DNA from: JAFAXD01 sp035472475 | GTDB taxonomy: Bacteria; Pseudomonadota; Alphaproteobacteria; Rhizobiales; Xanthobacteraceae | Direction: 5' to 3' | DNA length: 64,000 nt | Assembly: GCA_035472475.1 (NCBI GenBank) | Contig: DATIPA010000047.1 | Coordinates: 6,170 to 70,169, forward strand | Part shown: piece by piece, positions 52,874-61,029 of the stretch | Layout of the letters: each line of letters opens with the position of its first letter | Position numbering within the stretch: the stretch's first letter is position 1 | The notes under the pieces: model-generated | Told to the model about the DNA's origin: nothing | The model's input: the letters and a program-made list of their open reading frames with translations, nothing else | Databases searched by the model: none | Translations under genes and position numbers: made by a program

Positions 52874-53941
52874 TCAGCTATCCGCCGCACTAGGTGTATC
52901 GGACGGCTTGGTCACCAGATCGAGCGGCCAGCGCGCCCGGGGGCTCACATCGAGCGGGTCGGTAAGGCCGCAGGCGAGCCGCTCCGCTCCCGCCCAAGCG
53001 ATCATGGCGCCGTTGTCGGTACATAATTCCGGTGGCGGAATCACCAGCACTGTGCGCGCCTCAATGGCAACCCGATGCAGCGCCGCCCGCAGCGCTCGGT
53101 TGGATGCGACCCCGCCGGCGGCCACCAGCGCAGTCGGCGTCCCAAACAGGGGGCGAAACATTTCAAGCCCGGCCCACAGCCGGTCAGTGACAACGTCGAT
53201 CACGGCCTGTTGGAATGACGCGCACAGGTCCGCCACGTCCTGTTCGGACAGCGGCGCTATTCGCTGCGCTTCCAGCCGGACGGCGGTCTTGAGGCCTGAG
53301 AACGAGAAATCCGCATCAGCGCGGCCAAGCATCGGCCGCGGCAAGGCGAAGCGAGCCGCATTGCCGTGTTCGGCCTCGCGCTCGACAAGCGGACCACCCG
53401 GATAGCCGAGGCCGACCAGCTTGGCGGTCTTGTCGAATGCCTCGCCGATCGCGTCGTCGAGCGTGGTGCCGATCCGCACATAGTCGCCGACCCCGCGCAC
53501 CGCGACGATTTGCGTATGCCCGCCCGACGCCAGAAACAGGCAATACGGAAACGCCACCGATCCGATCAAACGAGGGCTAAGCCCATGGGCCTCCAGATGA
53601 TTTACGGCAATCAGCGGAATTCGCCGGACCAGTGCGATCGCCTTGGCTGTGGTCAGTCCGACGATCACCCCGCCGATCAGACCGGGTCCGGCGGCCGCCG
53701 CAACAGCATCGACGGTCTCGAGCCTATGGCCCGCGTTCGTCAGGGCCTTCGAAACAATCTTGTCGAGCGCTTCCACATGGGCGCGCGCGGCGATCTCCGG
53801 CACGACCCCACCGAAGGCGGCGTGCTCCTTGGCCTGCGAGCGCACGACGTTCGACAGGATGGCGCCGCTACCATCGGGCCGGCGTTCCACCACGGCGGCC
53901 GCGGTCTCGTCGCAGGTCGTCTCGATGCCGAGCACAACCAT
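52874..53941 (-). CDS. tsaD: tRNA N6-adenosine threonylcarbamoyltransferase TsaD
   Basis: TsaD, with TsaB and TsaE, transfers threonylcarbamoyl to A37 of ANN-decoding tRNAs. The 355-aa protein starts VVLGIETTCDETAAAVVER and contains the metal-binding NHLEAHGLSPRL, FLASGGHTQIV, DDAIGEAFDKTAKLVGLGYPGG and the C-terminal LCTDNGAMIAWAGAERL. gpsA follows by 2 bp. It diverges from hemC. Confidence 0.97.
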   Translation of the reverse strand: MVVLGIETTCDETAAAVVERRPDGSGAILSNVVRSQAKEHAAFGGVVPEIAARAHVEALDKIVSKALTNAGHRLETVDAVAAAAGPGLIGGVIVGLTTAKAIALVRRIPLIAVNHLEAHGLSPRLIGSVAFPYCLFLASGGHTQIVAVRGVGDYVRIGTTLDDAIGEAFDKTAKLVGLGYPGGPLVEREAEHGNAARFALPRPMLGRADADFSFSGLKTAVRLEAQRIAPLSEQDVADLCASFQQAVIDVVTDRLWAGLEMFRPLFGTPTALVAAGGVASNRALRAALHRVAIEARTVLVIPPPELCTDNGAMIAWAGAERLACGLTDPLDVSPRARWPLDLVTKPSDTPSAADS

Positions 53942-54074
53942 GATTCCAGCCAGTCTCCGTTATGGGCTAACCCTGAAAACGGACCGCGACCACCCGTCGC
54001 GGGAAATGACGAGCGCCACGTGACGATATAGGAATTCCGACCATGTCTGTCGCACGACTTTGCGAGGGTTAAAA

Positions 54075-55001
54075 ATGCCGTCGGCGTTTGCCCGCATCGG
54101 ATCCCGCGGTAGCCCGCTCGCGCTGGCGCAGGCGCGCGCTGTGCGCGACCGGATGGCCTCCGCGCATGGGGTTGCGCCGGACGCGATCGAGATTCGGGTC
54201 ATCCGCACCTCCGGAGACGCCATTCAGGATCGCCCGCTTGCGGAGATCGGCGGCAAGGGCCTGTTCACCAAGGAAATCGAGGAGGCCCTGCTGCGCAACG
54301 AGATCGACCTTGCGGTCCACTCCGCCAAGGACATGGCGACGCAGTTGCCGCCCGGCCTCGCAATTGCGGCTTGCCTGCCGCGCGAGGATCCGCGCGACGT
54401 CTTCGTCAGTCGCGTGGCGGAAACGCTGGCCGAATTGGCGGCCGGCGCGCGCGTCGGCACCGGGTCACTGCGGCGCGCGGCGCTGGTGCGGCGACTGCGC
54501 CCGGACCTCGTCACAGTGCCGCTACGCGGCAACGTCGAGACGCGGCTGCGCAAGCTCGGCGAAGGAGTGGCTGATGCCACCATTTTGGCGCTTGCCGGTC
54601 TGCGGCGCCTGGGATTGGACAACGCTGCGACGGCCATTCTCGACGTCGAAATGTTTCCGCCGGCGGTCGGGCAAGGCGTCATCGCAATCGAGGCGAGGGC
54701 TGATGACGACCAAAGCCGCGCGCTCGTCGAAGCGATCAACGATGCGGATGCCGCAATCGCGCTCGCGTGCGAGCGCGCGTTTCTCGCCGTGCTCGACGGG
54801 TCGTGCAAAACACCAATTGCCGGCTATGCACGGCTTGCCGGCGGTCGCGTGCAGTTCTCCGGCCTGATCGTGAAGCCTGACGGCAGCGCGGCGCTTACAG
54901 TGTCGCGCACTGGCCCGGCACGCGACGCCGCCATGCTCGGCGCCGATGCAGGGCGTGAGCTTAAGGCCAAGGCCGGCGCCGCTTTTTTTGCCCTGCCGTG
55001 A
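54075..55001 (+). CDS. hemC: hydroxymethylbilane synthase (porphobilinogen deaminase)
   Basis: HemC polymerises four porphobilinogens into hydroxymethylbilane for haem. The 308-aa product has IGSRGSPLALAQARAV, IRTSGDAIQDRPLAEIGGKGLFTKEIEEALL, DLAVHSAKDMATQLPPGL, GTGSLRRAALVRRLRP and the dipyrromethane-binding Cys244 in LDGSCKTPIAGYA. The ATG at 54075 is the family start; a TTG 5 codons upstream also exists. hemD overlaps its stop as GTGA. It leads the hemC-hemD-mic60-hemY cluster. Confidence 0.97.
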   Translation: MPSAFARIGSRGSPLALAQARAVRDRMASAHGVAPDAIEIRVIRTSGDAIQDRPLAEIGGKGLFTKEIEEALLRNEIDLAVHSAKDMATQLPPGLAIAACLPREDPRDVFVSRVAETLAELAAGARVGTGSLRRAALVRRLRPDLVTVPLRGNVETRLRKLGEGVADATILALAGLRRLGLDNAATAILDVEMFPPAVGQGVIAIEARADDDQSRALVEAINDADAAIALACERAFLAVLDGSCKTPIAGYARLAGGRVQFSGLIVKPDGSAALTVSRTGPARDAAMLGADAGRELKAKAGAAFFALP

Positions 55002-55705
55002 AGCTGCTCGTCACCCGTCCGGAACCTGACGGTGCGCGCACCGCCGCGGCCTTGGCTGCGCGCGGGCACGAGGCAACGCTCGCCCCGCTGCTGCGCATCG
55101 AACCGGTCGCCGCGACATTTGGTCCGGGTCCTTGGGACGCCGTGGTCATGACGAGTGCCAATGCGGCGCGCGCACTCGCGATGCATCCACGCCGTCAGGA
55201 ACTTGTCGGGCTGCCCGCGTTCGTGGTCGGGCGCCGCACCGGCGCGGCGGCGCGCGACGTTGGATTTGCTCACGTCACCTCGGCTGACGGCAACGCCACG
55301 GATCTGGTGCGGCTCCTCAATCGGCAACCCGCGCGCGCGCGCGTCCTCTATCTCGCAGGCGCCGACCGGGCGACTGATCTCGCGGCGGCGCTGAGTGACG
55401 CGCGCACTCGTCTCGAGACTGTCGTGATCTACCGGGCCGTGACCGAGACCAGCCTGCCCGAAAACGTCAGTGCGGCACTGGCTGCGGGGACGATCGACGG
55501 CGTCCTGCATTTTTCCGCGCGCAGCGCGGCGGCGTTCGTAATGGCGCTCAATGCGGCCGGTTTGCGCACCCCGCTCGGGTTGCCCCAGTTCTGCCTGTCG
55601 TCGGAGGTCGCAAAGCCGTTGGTGGCCGCGGGAGCCGCCGACCTACGCATTGCGGCGCGCCCTGACGAAGGCAGTTTGCTCCTTCTGGTGGACGCGGTGA
55701 CGTGA
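54998..55705 (+). CDS. hemD: uroporphyrinogen-III synthase
   Basis: HemD inverts ring D and closes hydroxymethylbilane to uroporphyrinogen III. The family is poorly conserved; the 235-aa product is recognised from MKLLVTRPEPDGARTAAAL, WDAVVMTSANAARAL, ARARVLYLAGADRATDLAAALS, VVIYRAVTETSLP and DGVLHFSARSAAAFVMAL. It starts GTG within the hemC stop (GTGA), so translation is coupled to hemC. It lies 93 bp before the mic60-like gene. Confidence 0.92.
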   Translation: MKLLVTRPEPDGARTAAALAARGHEATLAPLLRIEPVAATFGPGPWDAVVMTSANAARALAMHPRRQELVGLPAFVVGRRTGAAARDVGFAHVTSADGNATDLVRLLNRQPARARVLYLAGADRATDLAAALSDARTRLETVVIYRAVTETSLPENVSAALAAGTIDGVLHFSARSAAAFVMALNAAGLRTPLGLPQFCLSSEVAKPLVAAGAADLRIAARPDEGSLLLLVDAVT

Positions 55706-55798
55706 GCACCGTGATCGATCCAAGGAAGGGCAGAGACCCCGATTGCCGCAGCCGCGGGTCCGCGTTATGCCGTTAGGCCAGTAGGGGAGAAGGACGCG

Positions 55799-57262
55799 AT
55801 GGCGAGCGAGGGACGAACGCCGCGCCGAGGACGCGGGGCACCGGCCGTCGACGGTACTGCGACCGAGGTTGCGATGGAGCCGCAAGCAAGCTCCGAGCAG
55901 CGGCCGTCTGACACGCCGGTGGCTCCGGAGGGGGTATCTGAAGCATCCGCGACGCCGGCGCCCGAGGGCGCATCCGAATCCGTACCTTCCGATGCCCCCG
56001 CCGCCGAGCCTGGCGCGCCGGTTGAGGTTTCCGGCGAGCCCAAACGTGCGGACGCCACCGAGCCGGTTCGCCCGGCCGAGGTCGAGGTCCTTCCGCCAGC
56101 CCCGCCACCGCGCACGCCGCGCCGGCGCTCACTGTTTTGGCCGATGGTGGCCTCGGCGATTTTTGGTGCCGTGCTGGGGCTCGCGGCGCTCGCCGTTATC
56201 TGGCGCTACAACGTGCTCGAGCCCTACAACATCGACGTCGGCGGCAAACTCGCGGGAGCCCGCATCGCGGCCATCGAGGCGCGCTTGCGCGCTATCCAGC
56301 CGGTCGCCGCGCCCGCTCCGGTCCCGGTGGCCGCGCCGGCGGTGAGCGCACCACCTGCTGATACGAAAGCGCTCGACGAGCTCACCGCCCGTGTCGCCAA
56401 ACTCGAAGCCGCCGTCCAAAACCCGAAGCCGGCGCCGCCCGATCTGGCGGTGGCGAGCCGGTTTACTGCGGTTGAAGGCGCTATCAAGCCCCTTGGCGAC
56501 GCCGTCAACGCGGCCAACAAGCGTGTCGACGACCTTAACGTGAGCTTGCGCGATACCCGCTCGCGCCTCGATGCGTCCGCCAAAGCGCTCGACGATTTCA
56601 TCGCGGCGCAGCGCCAGCATCCGGCGGCCGACAAGGCCGATCTCGACAAGGCCGACGCGCGGCTGGTGACGCTCGAAGCTGCCACCAAGTCGCTCGTCGC
56701 GACGACGGCCGCGGCCGGTGCGGCTGACAAGAGCCTGGATCGCAACGTGCGTGCCGCCGTGCTGGCGTCCGCGCTTCGCTCGGCGGTCATGCGCGGTGCG
56801 CCCTATGCGTCCGAGCTCGCCGGCCTGAAAACCCAGGTCGCCGACCCGGCGGTGCTCGCGCCACTCGAGCCGTTCGCCGCGACTGGCACACCGAGCCAGG
56901 CTGCGCTGGCGCAGGAGTTGGCCGGCCTCATGCCGGCGATCACCCGCGCGGCCGAGCCGCAGAGCGCGGCGGCGGTCGAGGGCGGATTGATGGCGCGGCT
57001 GCGCGCGCGCGCGAGCGAGTTCGTGCAGGTTCGTCCGGTCGGGGAAGCAGCCGGCGATGATCCGGCTGCGATCCTGGCGCGCCTCAACAGCGAAGCCGCG
57101 CGCCAGGATATCGCGGGCGCGGTTGCTGATCTCGCCAAGCTGCCGGCGGCTGCGAAGGCGCCGGCGCAAGCCTTCATCGCCAAGGTTCAGGCGCGCGCCG
57201 CAGCCATCGCTGCGGCTCAGCGCGTCGCCGCCGATGCGCTGGCCGCGCTCGGCAAATCCTAG
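55799..57262 (+). CDS. COG4223/mitofilin-like membrane protein (alphaproteobacterial Mic60 candidate)
   Basis: The 487-aa protein has an acidic, Ala/Pro/Glu-rich N-terminus to about residue 108, a single membrane segment at 112-135 (SLFWPMVASAIFGAVLGLAALAVIW), and a long helical, coiled-coil-like periplasmic region with many Ala/Asp/Lys heptads, ending in a domain rich in Ala and Leu (DIAGAVADLAKLPAAAKAPAQAFIAKVQARAAAIA). This layout and its position between hemD and hemY match alphaproteobacterial Mic60, which shapes membranes. Function here is inferred. GGAGAAGGA precedes the ATG. The TAG stop is part of a family-2 repeat. Confidence 0.85.
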   Translation: MASEGRTPRRGRGAPAVDGTATEVAMEPQASSEQRPSDTPVAPEGVSEASATPAPEGASESVPSDAPAAEPGAPVEVSGEPKRADATEPVRPAEVEVLPPAPPPRTPRRRSLFWPMVASAIFGAVLGLAALAVIWRYNVLEPYNIDVGGKLAGARIAAIEARLRAIQPVAAPAPVPVAAPAVSAPPADTKALDELTARVAKLEAAVQNPKPAPPDLAVASRFTAVEGAIKPLGDAVNAANKRVDDLNVSLRDTRSRLDASAKALDDFIAAQRQHPAADKADLDKADARLVTLEAATKSLVATTAAAGAADKSLDRNVRAAVLASALRSAVMRGAPYASELAGLKTQVADPAVLAPLEPFAATGTPSQAALAQELAGLMPAITRAAEPQSAAAVEGGLMARLRARASEFVQVRPVGEAAGDDPAAILARLNSEAARQDIAGAVADLAKLPAAAKAPAQAFIAKVQARAAAIAAAQRVAADALAALGKS

Positions 57263-57310
57263 AGCATGGTCCCGAAAAGTGGGCACCGGTTTTCGGCAAA
57301 GATCATGCTC
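57261..57310. repeat. 50-bp palindromic intergenic element, family 2 (reference copy)
   Basis: It reads AGAGCATGGTCCCGAAAAGT at the start and CGGCAAAGATCATGCTC at the end; the ends pair and the two GAAAAGTGGG/ACCGGTTTTC parts pair as well. The first bases form the TAG stop codon of the mic60-like gene. It lies in a gap of only 66 bp inside a co-directional cluster and ends 18 bp before the hemY start. Confidence 0.8.
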
Positions 57311-57328
57311 CAATAAAAGGGCGCGCGC

Positions 57329-59026
57329 GTGATCCGAGTCATTGTTTTTCTCGCCATCCTGGGTGTGCTTGCGCTTGGGGCCGGCTGGATCGCCGACCAA
57401 CAGGGCTCGGTCACCATTGTCTGGCTCGGCCGCCAGACCACGACCACGATCGGCGTCATGATCTGGGCGTTTGTGGCGGTGGCCGTGCTCGCCGCGCTCG
57501 CCTGGTCGATCCTGCGCGCGCTTCTGCGCGCGCCCGCGGCGGCACGCGCGCGCCGCTCCAGAGCGGGCATGCGCGCGCTCAGCCACGGCCTGCTCGCGGT
57601 TGGCGCCGGTGACAGCCGCGCCGCGGTCCGTCATGCGCGCGAAGCGAAACGGCTCATCGGCCGCGAACCGCTGGTGCTGCTGCTCGACGCCCAGGCGGCG
57701 CAGCTGCGCGGCGATCGCGCCGCCGCCGAGCACGCATTCGGCGCCATGACCGAGCATCACGAGGCGCGGCTTTTGGGCCTGCGCGGGCTCTTCATCGAAG
57801 CCCAGCGCAAGGGCGATCTCGGCGCCGCCCGCCGTCATGCAGAGGAGGCCGCCGGGGCCGCGCCTGCATCGGCCTGGTCGGCGCGCGCCTTGCTCGAAAT
57901 GCGCTGCGCGGCCGGCGATTGGGCGGGTGCGCTCGCCGCGCTCGACCGCGGTTACAAGGCCGGGCTCGTCGACAAGGACGCCTATCGGCGCCAGCGCGCG
58001 GTGCTGCTCGCCGGCGAGGCGCAGGCGCTGGCCGGCAGCGATCGCGAGGCCGCCAAGACAGCGGCGCTCGAGGCCGTGAAGCTCGCGCCCGATCTGGTGC
58101 CGGCCGCGGCGCTCGCTGGGACGTTCCTCGCGCAGGCCGGCGAGCCGCGGCGCGCCGCTCGCATCGTCGATGCGGCCTGGCGCGCCAATCCGCATCCGGA
58201 TCTTGCCGATGTGATCATGAATTTGCGGCCCGGTGAGTCGTCGCGCCAAAAACTCGAACGCATCCGCAAGCTCGCGCAGGATTCGCTCAGCAATGTCGAG
58301 TCGGCGCTCGCGCTCGCACGCGCCGCGATCGCGGCCCACGACTTTGCCCTGGCGCGGACAACACTCGCTCCGCTCCTGGCCGCGCCGACCCAGCGGGTCG
58401 CAACCTTGATGGCGGAGCTCGAGGAGAAGGAGCACGGCGACATTGGCCGCGCGCGCGAGTGGATGGCGCGCGCGCTGACCGCGTTGCGCGATCCGGCCTG
58501 GAGCGCGGAAGGCTTCGTATCGGAGCGCTGGCTGCCGGTGTCGCCCTCCGGCCGGCTCGACGCCTTCGAGTGGAAAGTGCCGCTGGCCGAGGTGCCCGGC
58601 CCGGTGATCGAGCCGCGCCCCGGCGAGCCGGCGCGCGAACTCGCGCCGCCCGAACCCGCGCGGCCCGCGCCTGAGACCGCCAAGCCGGCGGAACCCGCGA
58701 AGCCGGCTCCGGAGGCCGAGCCGGTTGAAACACCGCCGCCGCAACCGGCACCGAGCCGGGCTGAGCCCGCGGCCGTGGCTCCCGAAGAGGAGAGCAAGCT
58801 CCCGCCGCCGGCGCCCCAGTCCGAACCTGCCGCCAAATCGGCGAGCGCACCGGCGGCCGGCTCGCAGCCGATCTCCACCGCCGCTAACGTGCAGGCGGCG
58901 CCAGTCATTCCGCTGATGCACGCGCCCGACGATCCGGGGCTCGCACGCAATGAAAATCACGACGCCGATGCGGAGCCGCCGCAACCGCCCAAGCAGGAAG
59001 GCTGGTGGCGCACGCTGTTCGGGTGA
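57329..59026 (+). CDS. hemY: HemY N-terminal domain protein (HemY-like, TPR)
   Basis: The proteobacterial HemY (not the protoporphyrinogen oxidase of the same name) is a membrane TPR protein near haem genes with no established reaction. The 565-aa protein has two N-terminal membrane segments (VIVFLAILGVLALGAGWIA, GVMIWAFVAVAVLAALAWSIL), the HemY block LSHGLLAVGAGDSRAAVRHAREAKRL, then helical TPR-like repeats (WSARALLEMRCAAGDWAGALAAL, VPAAALAGTFLAQAGEPRRAARI). The C-terminal tail is rich in Pro, Glu and Ala. The start is GTG. It follows the mic60-like gene and a family-2 repeat. Confidence 0.92.
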   Translation: MIRVIVFLAILGVLALGAGWIADQQGSVTIVWLGRQTTTTIGVMIWAFVAVAVLAALAWSILRALLRAPAAARARRSRAGMRALSHGLLAVGAGDSRAAVRHAREAKRLIGREPLVLLLDAQAAQLRGDRAAAEHAFGAMTEHHEARLLGLRGLFIEAQRKGDLGAARRHAEEAAGAAPASAWSARALLEMRCAAGDWAGALAALDRGYKAGLVDKDAYRRQRAVLLAGEAQALAGSDREAAKTAALEAVKLAPDLVPAAALAGTFLAQAGEPRRAARIVDAAWRANPHPDLADVIMNLRPGESSRQKLERIRKLAQDSLSNVESALALARAAIAAHDFALARTTLAPLLAAPTQRVATLMAELEEKEHGDIGRAREWMARALTALRDPAWSAEGFVSERWLPVSPSGRLDAFEWKVPLAEVPGPVIEPRPGEPARELAPPEPARPAPETAKPAEPAKPAPEAEPVETPPPQPAPSRAEPAAVAPEEESKLPPPAPQSEPAAKSASAPAAGSQPISTAANVQAAPVIPLMHAPDDPGLARNENHDADAEPPQPPKQEGWWRTLFG

Positions 59027-59203
59027 GTTCCGCATTCGAGAGCCACTCGCGGCGGACCTCGAACCTGTTTCACGACGCAAAAAGGCCCGGGTTGTTTGCC
59101 GCGCGCCGGCGCTGGCACGAAGCGAGGGCGCAGCGAGGCTGTTGGCGGATGCCCGCCCGTTGCTTGCAATGCCCGCGCCCGGGGGCTATCACCGCGCGCG
59201 TAG

Positions 59204-59279
59204 CCGCAATAGCTCAGCCGGTAGAGCACATCATTCGTAATGATGGGGTCGGGGGTTCGAATCCCTCTTGCGGCACCAC
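59204..59279 (+). tRNA. tRNA-Thr (anticodon CGT)
   Basis: The cloverleaf has a 7-bp acceptor GCCGCAA/TTGCGGC, a D arm GCTC/GAGC, an anticodon stem CATCA/TGATG with loop TTCGTAA (anticodon CGT at 59237-59239) and a T arm with the TTCGAAT loop. CCA is encoded. The 177 bp before it, after hemY, and the 197 bp after it hold no clear gene; downstream is a broken receptor gene. Confidence 0.97.
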
Positions 59280-59476
59280 CTTGCAAACAATGATGCTTCA
59301 TATGCAGCGGAGAGTTGTTGGTCAGCTCCTCAATCTGGCTTTGGTCAGCACCTGATAAGTGCCGTTAGGGTTTTCGGCGGGGCGTGGCGTGCGTTTGTGT
59401 TGAGCAGTCTGCCGCGTGCCGGTGGTCAGTGCTGTCGGCGTGGGTTTGCTCATCGCCTCAACCGCGGTCCGTCCAC

Positions 59477-59686
59477 ATGCCAAAGGGCACCCCGCAGCCA
59501 ATCCTCGACAAGCTCGAAACCTTGTTCAATCAGATTGCTGTCGACGAAGAGACGAAGACGTTCCTAGCCAATCTAGGCAGCGACCCGTTCCCCGGCAATT
59601 CGCAGATGCTGAAGGCGCTGCTCGTTAAGGACATCAAGGCTTGGGGCGAATACGTCAAGATCGCGAAGATCGAGCCCCTGTCGTGA
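59477..59686 (+). pseudogene. Bug-type tripartite tricarboxylate transporter substrate-binding protein, C-terminal fragment
   Basis: From the in-frame ATG the peptide reads PKGTPQPILDKLETLFNQIA, then a dispersed-type end DPFPGNSQMLKALLVKDIKAWGEYVKIAKIE. This is the C-terminal lobe of Bug/TctC receptors, whose full length is about 320 aa. Upstream of it the sequence lacks any part of the N-terminal domain or signal peptide in any frame, so the gene is truncated. It lies just after tRNA-Thr, as expected of a deletion or insertion scar near a tRNA gene. Confidence 0.65.
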
Positions 59687-59850
59687 GCCCGTTGCAAAGC
59701 CATGCAGGCCAACCAAGTGGCACTGACTCGAACCGGATCACACACGTCAGTTGAAATTTGGTAGGCGGGGGCATGCAGTTTAAGCCCCGCTTGAACGGAT
59801 CGCCTATCGCGGGGTTATAGAAGTAGGCGGCATTTCTGCGGGAGGTTCGC

Positions 59851-60114
59851 ATGCGCAATCAACACATAGCGTGGTTCATTGCAGCGATCGCGATTACGCT
59901 TACGAGTGGCGCGCATCCAAGTGCTGCGGCAGTCATATATCCTTGGTGCGCCAACTACAGCGGCCGCGGCATGGGGGGTGCCCAAAATTGTGGGTTCGTG
60001 AGCTTTAATCAGTGTTTGGCGACAGTCCGTGGTGTCGGCGGCACATGTGGTCCAAACCCTCTCTATCAGCCGTACCCGCCTTCCCCACGCTATGGTCGAC
60101 CCATACGAAGGTGA
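59851..60114 (+). CDS. DUF3551 family small exported protein
   Basis: The 87-aa protein has a signal peptide (HIAWFIAAIAITLTSGAHPSAAA) and the family core YPWCANYSGRGMGGAQNCGFVSFNQCLATVRGVGGTCGPNP with four cysteines. The GGAQNCGFVSFNQC motif is typical of the DUF3551 family, which is expanded in Bradyrhizobium and relatives. Function is unknown; it is probably periplasmic and disulfide-bonded. GGGAGG precedes the ATG. Confidence 0.9.
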   Translation: MRNQHIAWFIAAIAITLTSGAHPSAAAVIYPWCANYSGRGMGGAQNCGFVSFNQCLATVRGVGGTCGPNPLYQPYPPSPRYGRPIRR

Positions 60115-60170
60115 CGCGCAAACATTGGCTAGAGAGCTACGGACGAATAGCTCCGAGTGACGCTATCTGC

Positions 60171-60356
60171 TCAGATGCAGACTATATCGAGCGGGCGGGT
60201 GGCTAGTGAGATTGCTCTCCGGCGCGGCCGTGCCACTGGAACAGCATCGAACAAATAGCCCTCGGATTTGATGAGGAGGCTTTCCTTTACGGCGCGCTCG
60301 TGTTCTTCAAGAGGACTTCTGATTCTATAAATATGTTCGCCGTCTCTATCTGGCAT
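60171..60356 (-). CDS. possible small ORF in an AT-richer gap, doubtful
   Basis: The gap from 60115 to 60498 has no clear gene and lower GC than its surroundings. On the minus strand a 61-residue reading frame starts at an ATG at 60356 and contains RDGEHIYRIRSPLEEHERAVKESLL, which looks like real protein rather than shadow sequence. No Shine-Dalgarno is obvious and I do not recognise the family; it may be a degenerate remnant or chance. Confidence 0.25.
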   Translation of the reverse strand: MPDRDGEHIYRIRSPLEEHERAVKESLLIKSEGYLFDAVPVARPRRRAISLATRPLDIVCI

Positions 60357-60498
60357 CCAAGCAACTATCTTAGGCGGCCGCAAAGCCGGTCTGTCGATGC
60401 ACCCGCACCCAAATAGTCGCGAACCGTGCGAATCCCCGGTGGAGCACCCACGACCGGGCTGGTAATCTGACCGCAACGCCACCACAACGGCCGCCACA

Positions 60499-60789
60499 AT
60501 GACGATCTTACGCGTTGTTATCTTTGCAATGACGACGGGCGTGCTCGCGTTCGCCGCCGCGGGCGCGCAGGCAGCATGTCAGCCGACGATCAGCGAGCCG
60601 TGCACGCCGCAGCCGTCCGCAGACAAGAGTGCCGACCAAACCAAGCCGGCCAACTCCAAAAAAGCCAACCAACCGGCTGGCGCGCCGGCGGGCGGGCTGC
60701 GACTGAGCCCCGACACCGGATTTGGGATGGACAAAGGCGGACTTGGCCCGCAACGGCAATTCAAGGGCGGTCTTGCCGTCCCGTTTTGA
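60499..60789 (+). CDS. small exported protein, unknown
   Basis: The 96-aa protein has a signal peptide (LRVVIFAMTTGVLAFAAAGAQAA) followed by a short region with two cysteines (CQPTISEPC), a lysine- and proline-rich middle and a Gly-rich end (GGLRLSPDTGFGMDKGGLGPQ). I do not recognise a family. It is likely a periplasmic small protein. It lies among other small exported products in the accessory right end. Confidence 0.6.
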   Translation: MTILRVVIFAMTTGVLAFAAAGAQAACQPTISEPCTPQPSADKSADQTKPANSKKANQPAGAPAGGLRLSPDTGFGMDKGGLGPQRQFKGGLAVPF

Positions 60790-61029
60790 ATTCGGGTCGA
60801 TAACCCGCAATGCGCGCTTGAAGCCGGCCTCACGCTGAGGCGGCGGTGCGCCTTGCCCGGCGACCGCGCGATGCTTGACGCGCGGAGCGCCGCAGAGACA
60901 TACTTTTGCAAGTTACAAGCACAACAAAAGCCCCGCGCGCTTTCTTGCAGATCGATCGACGAACGTCGCGCTCGATTGCGCGCGAAGCAGGGCTATCTGC
61001 AATCCATGCGGCCAACCGGGGGCCTTAGC

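Noticed and set aside
56129..59080. A 983-codon open frame on the minus strand across the mic60-like and hemY genes
   Set aside because: It is an antisense shadow of two well-supported genes in GC-rich sequence; its translation is Arg/Gly-rich low complexity without any domain.
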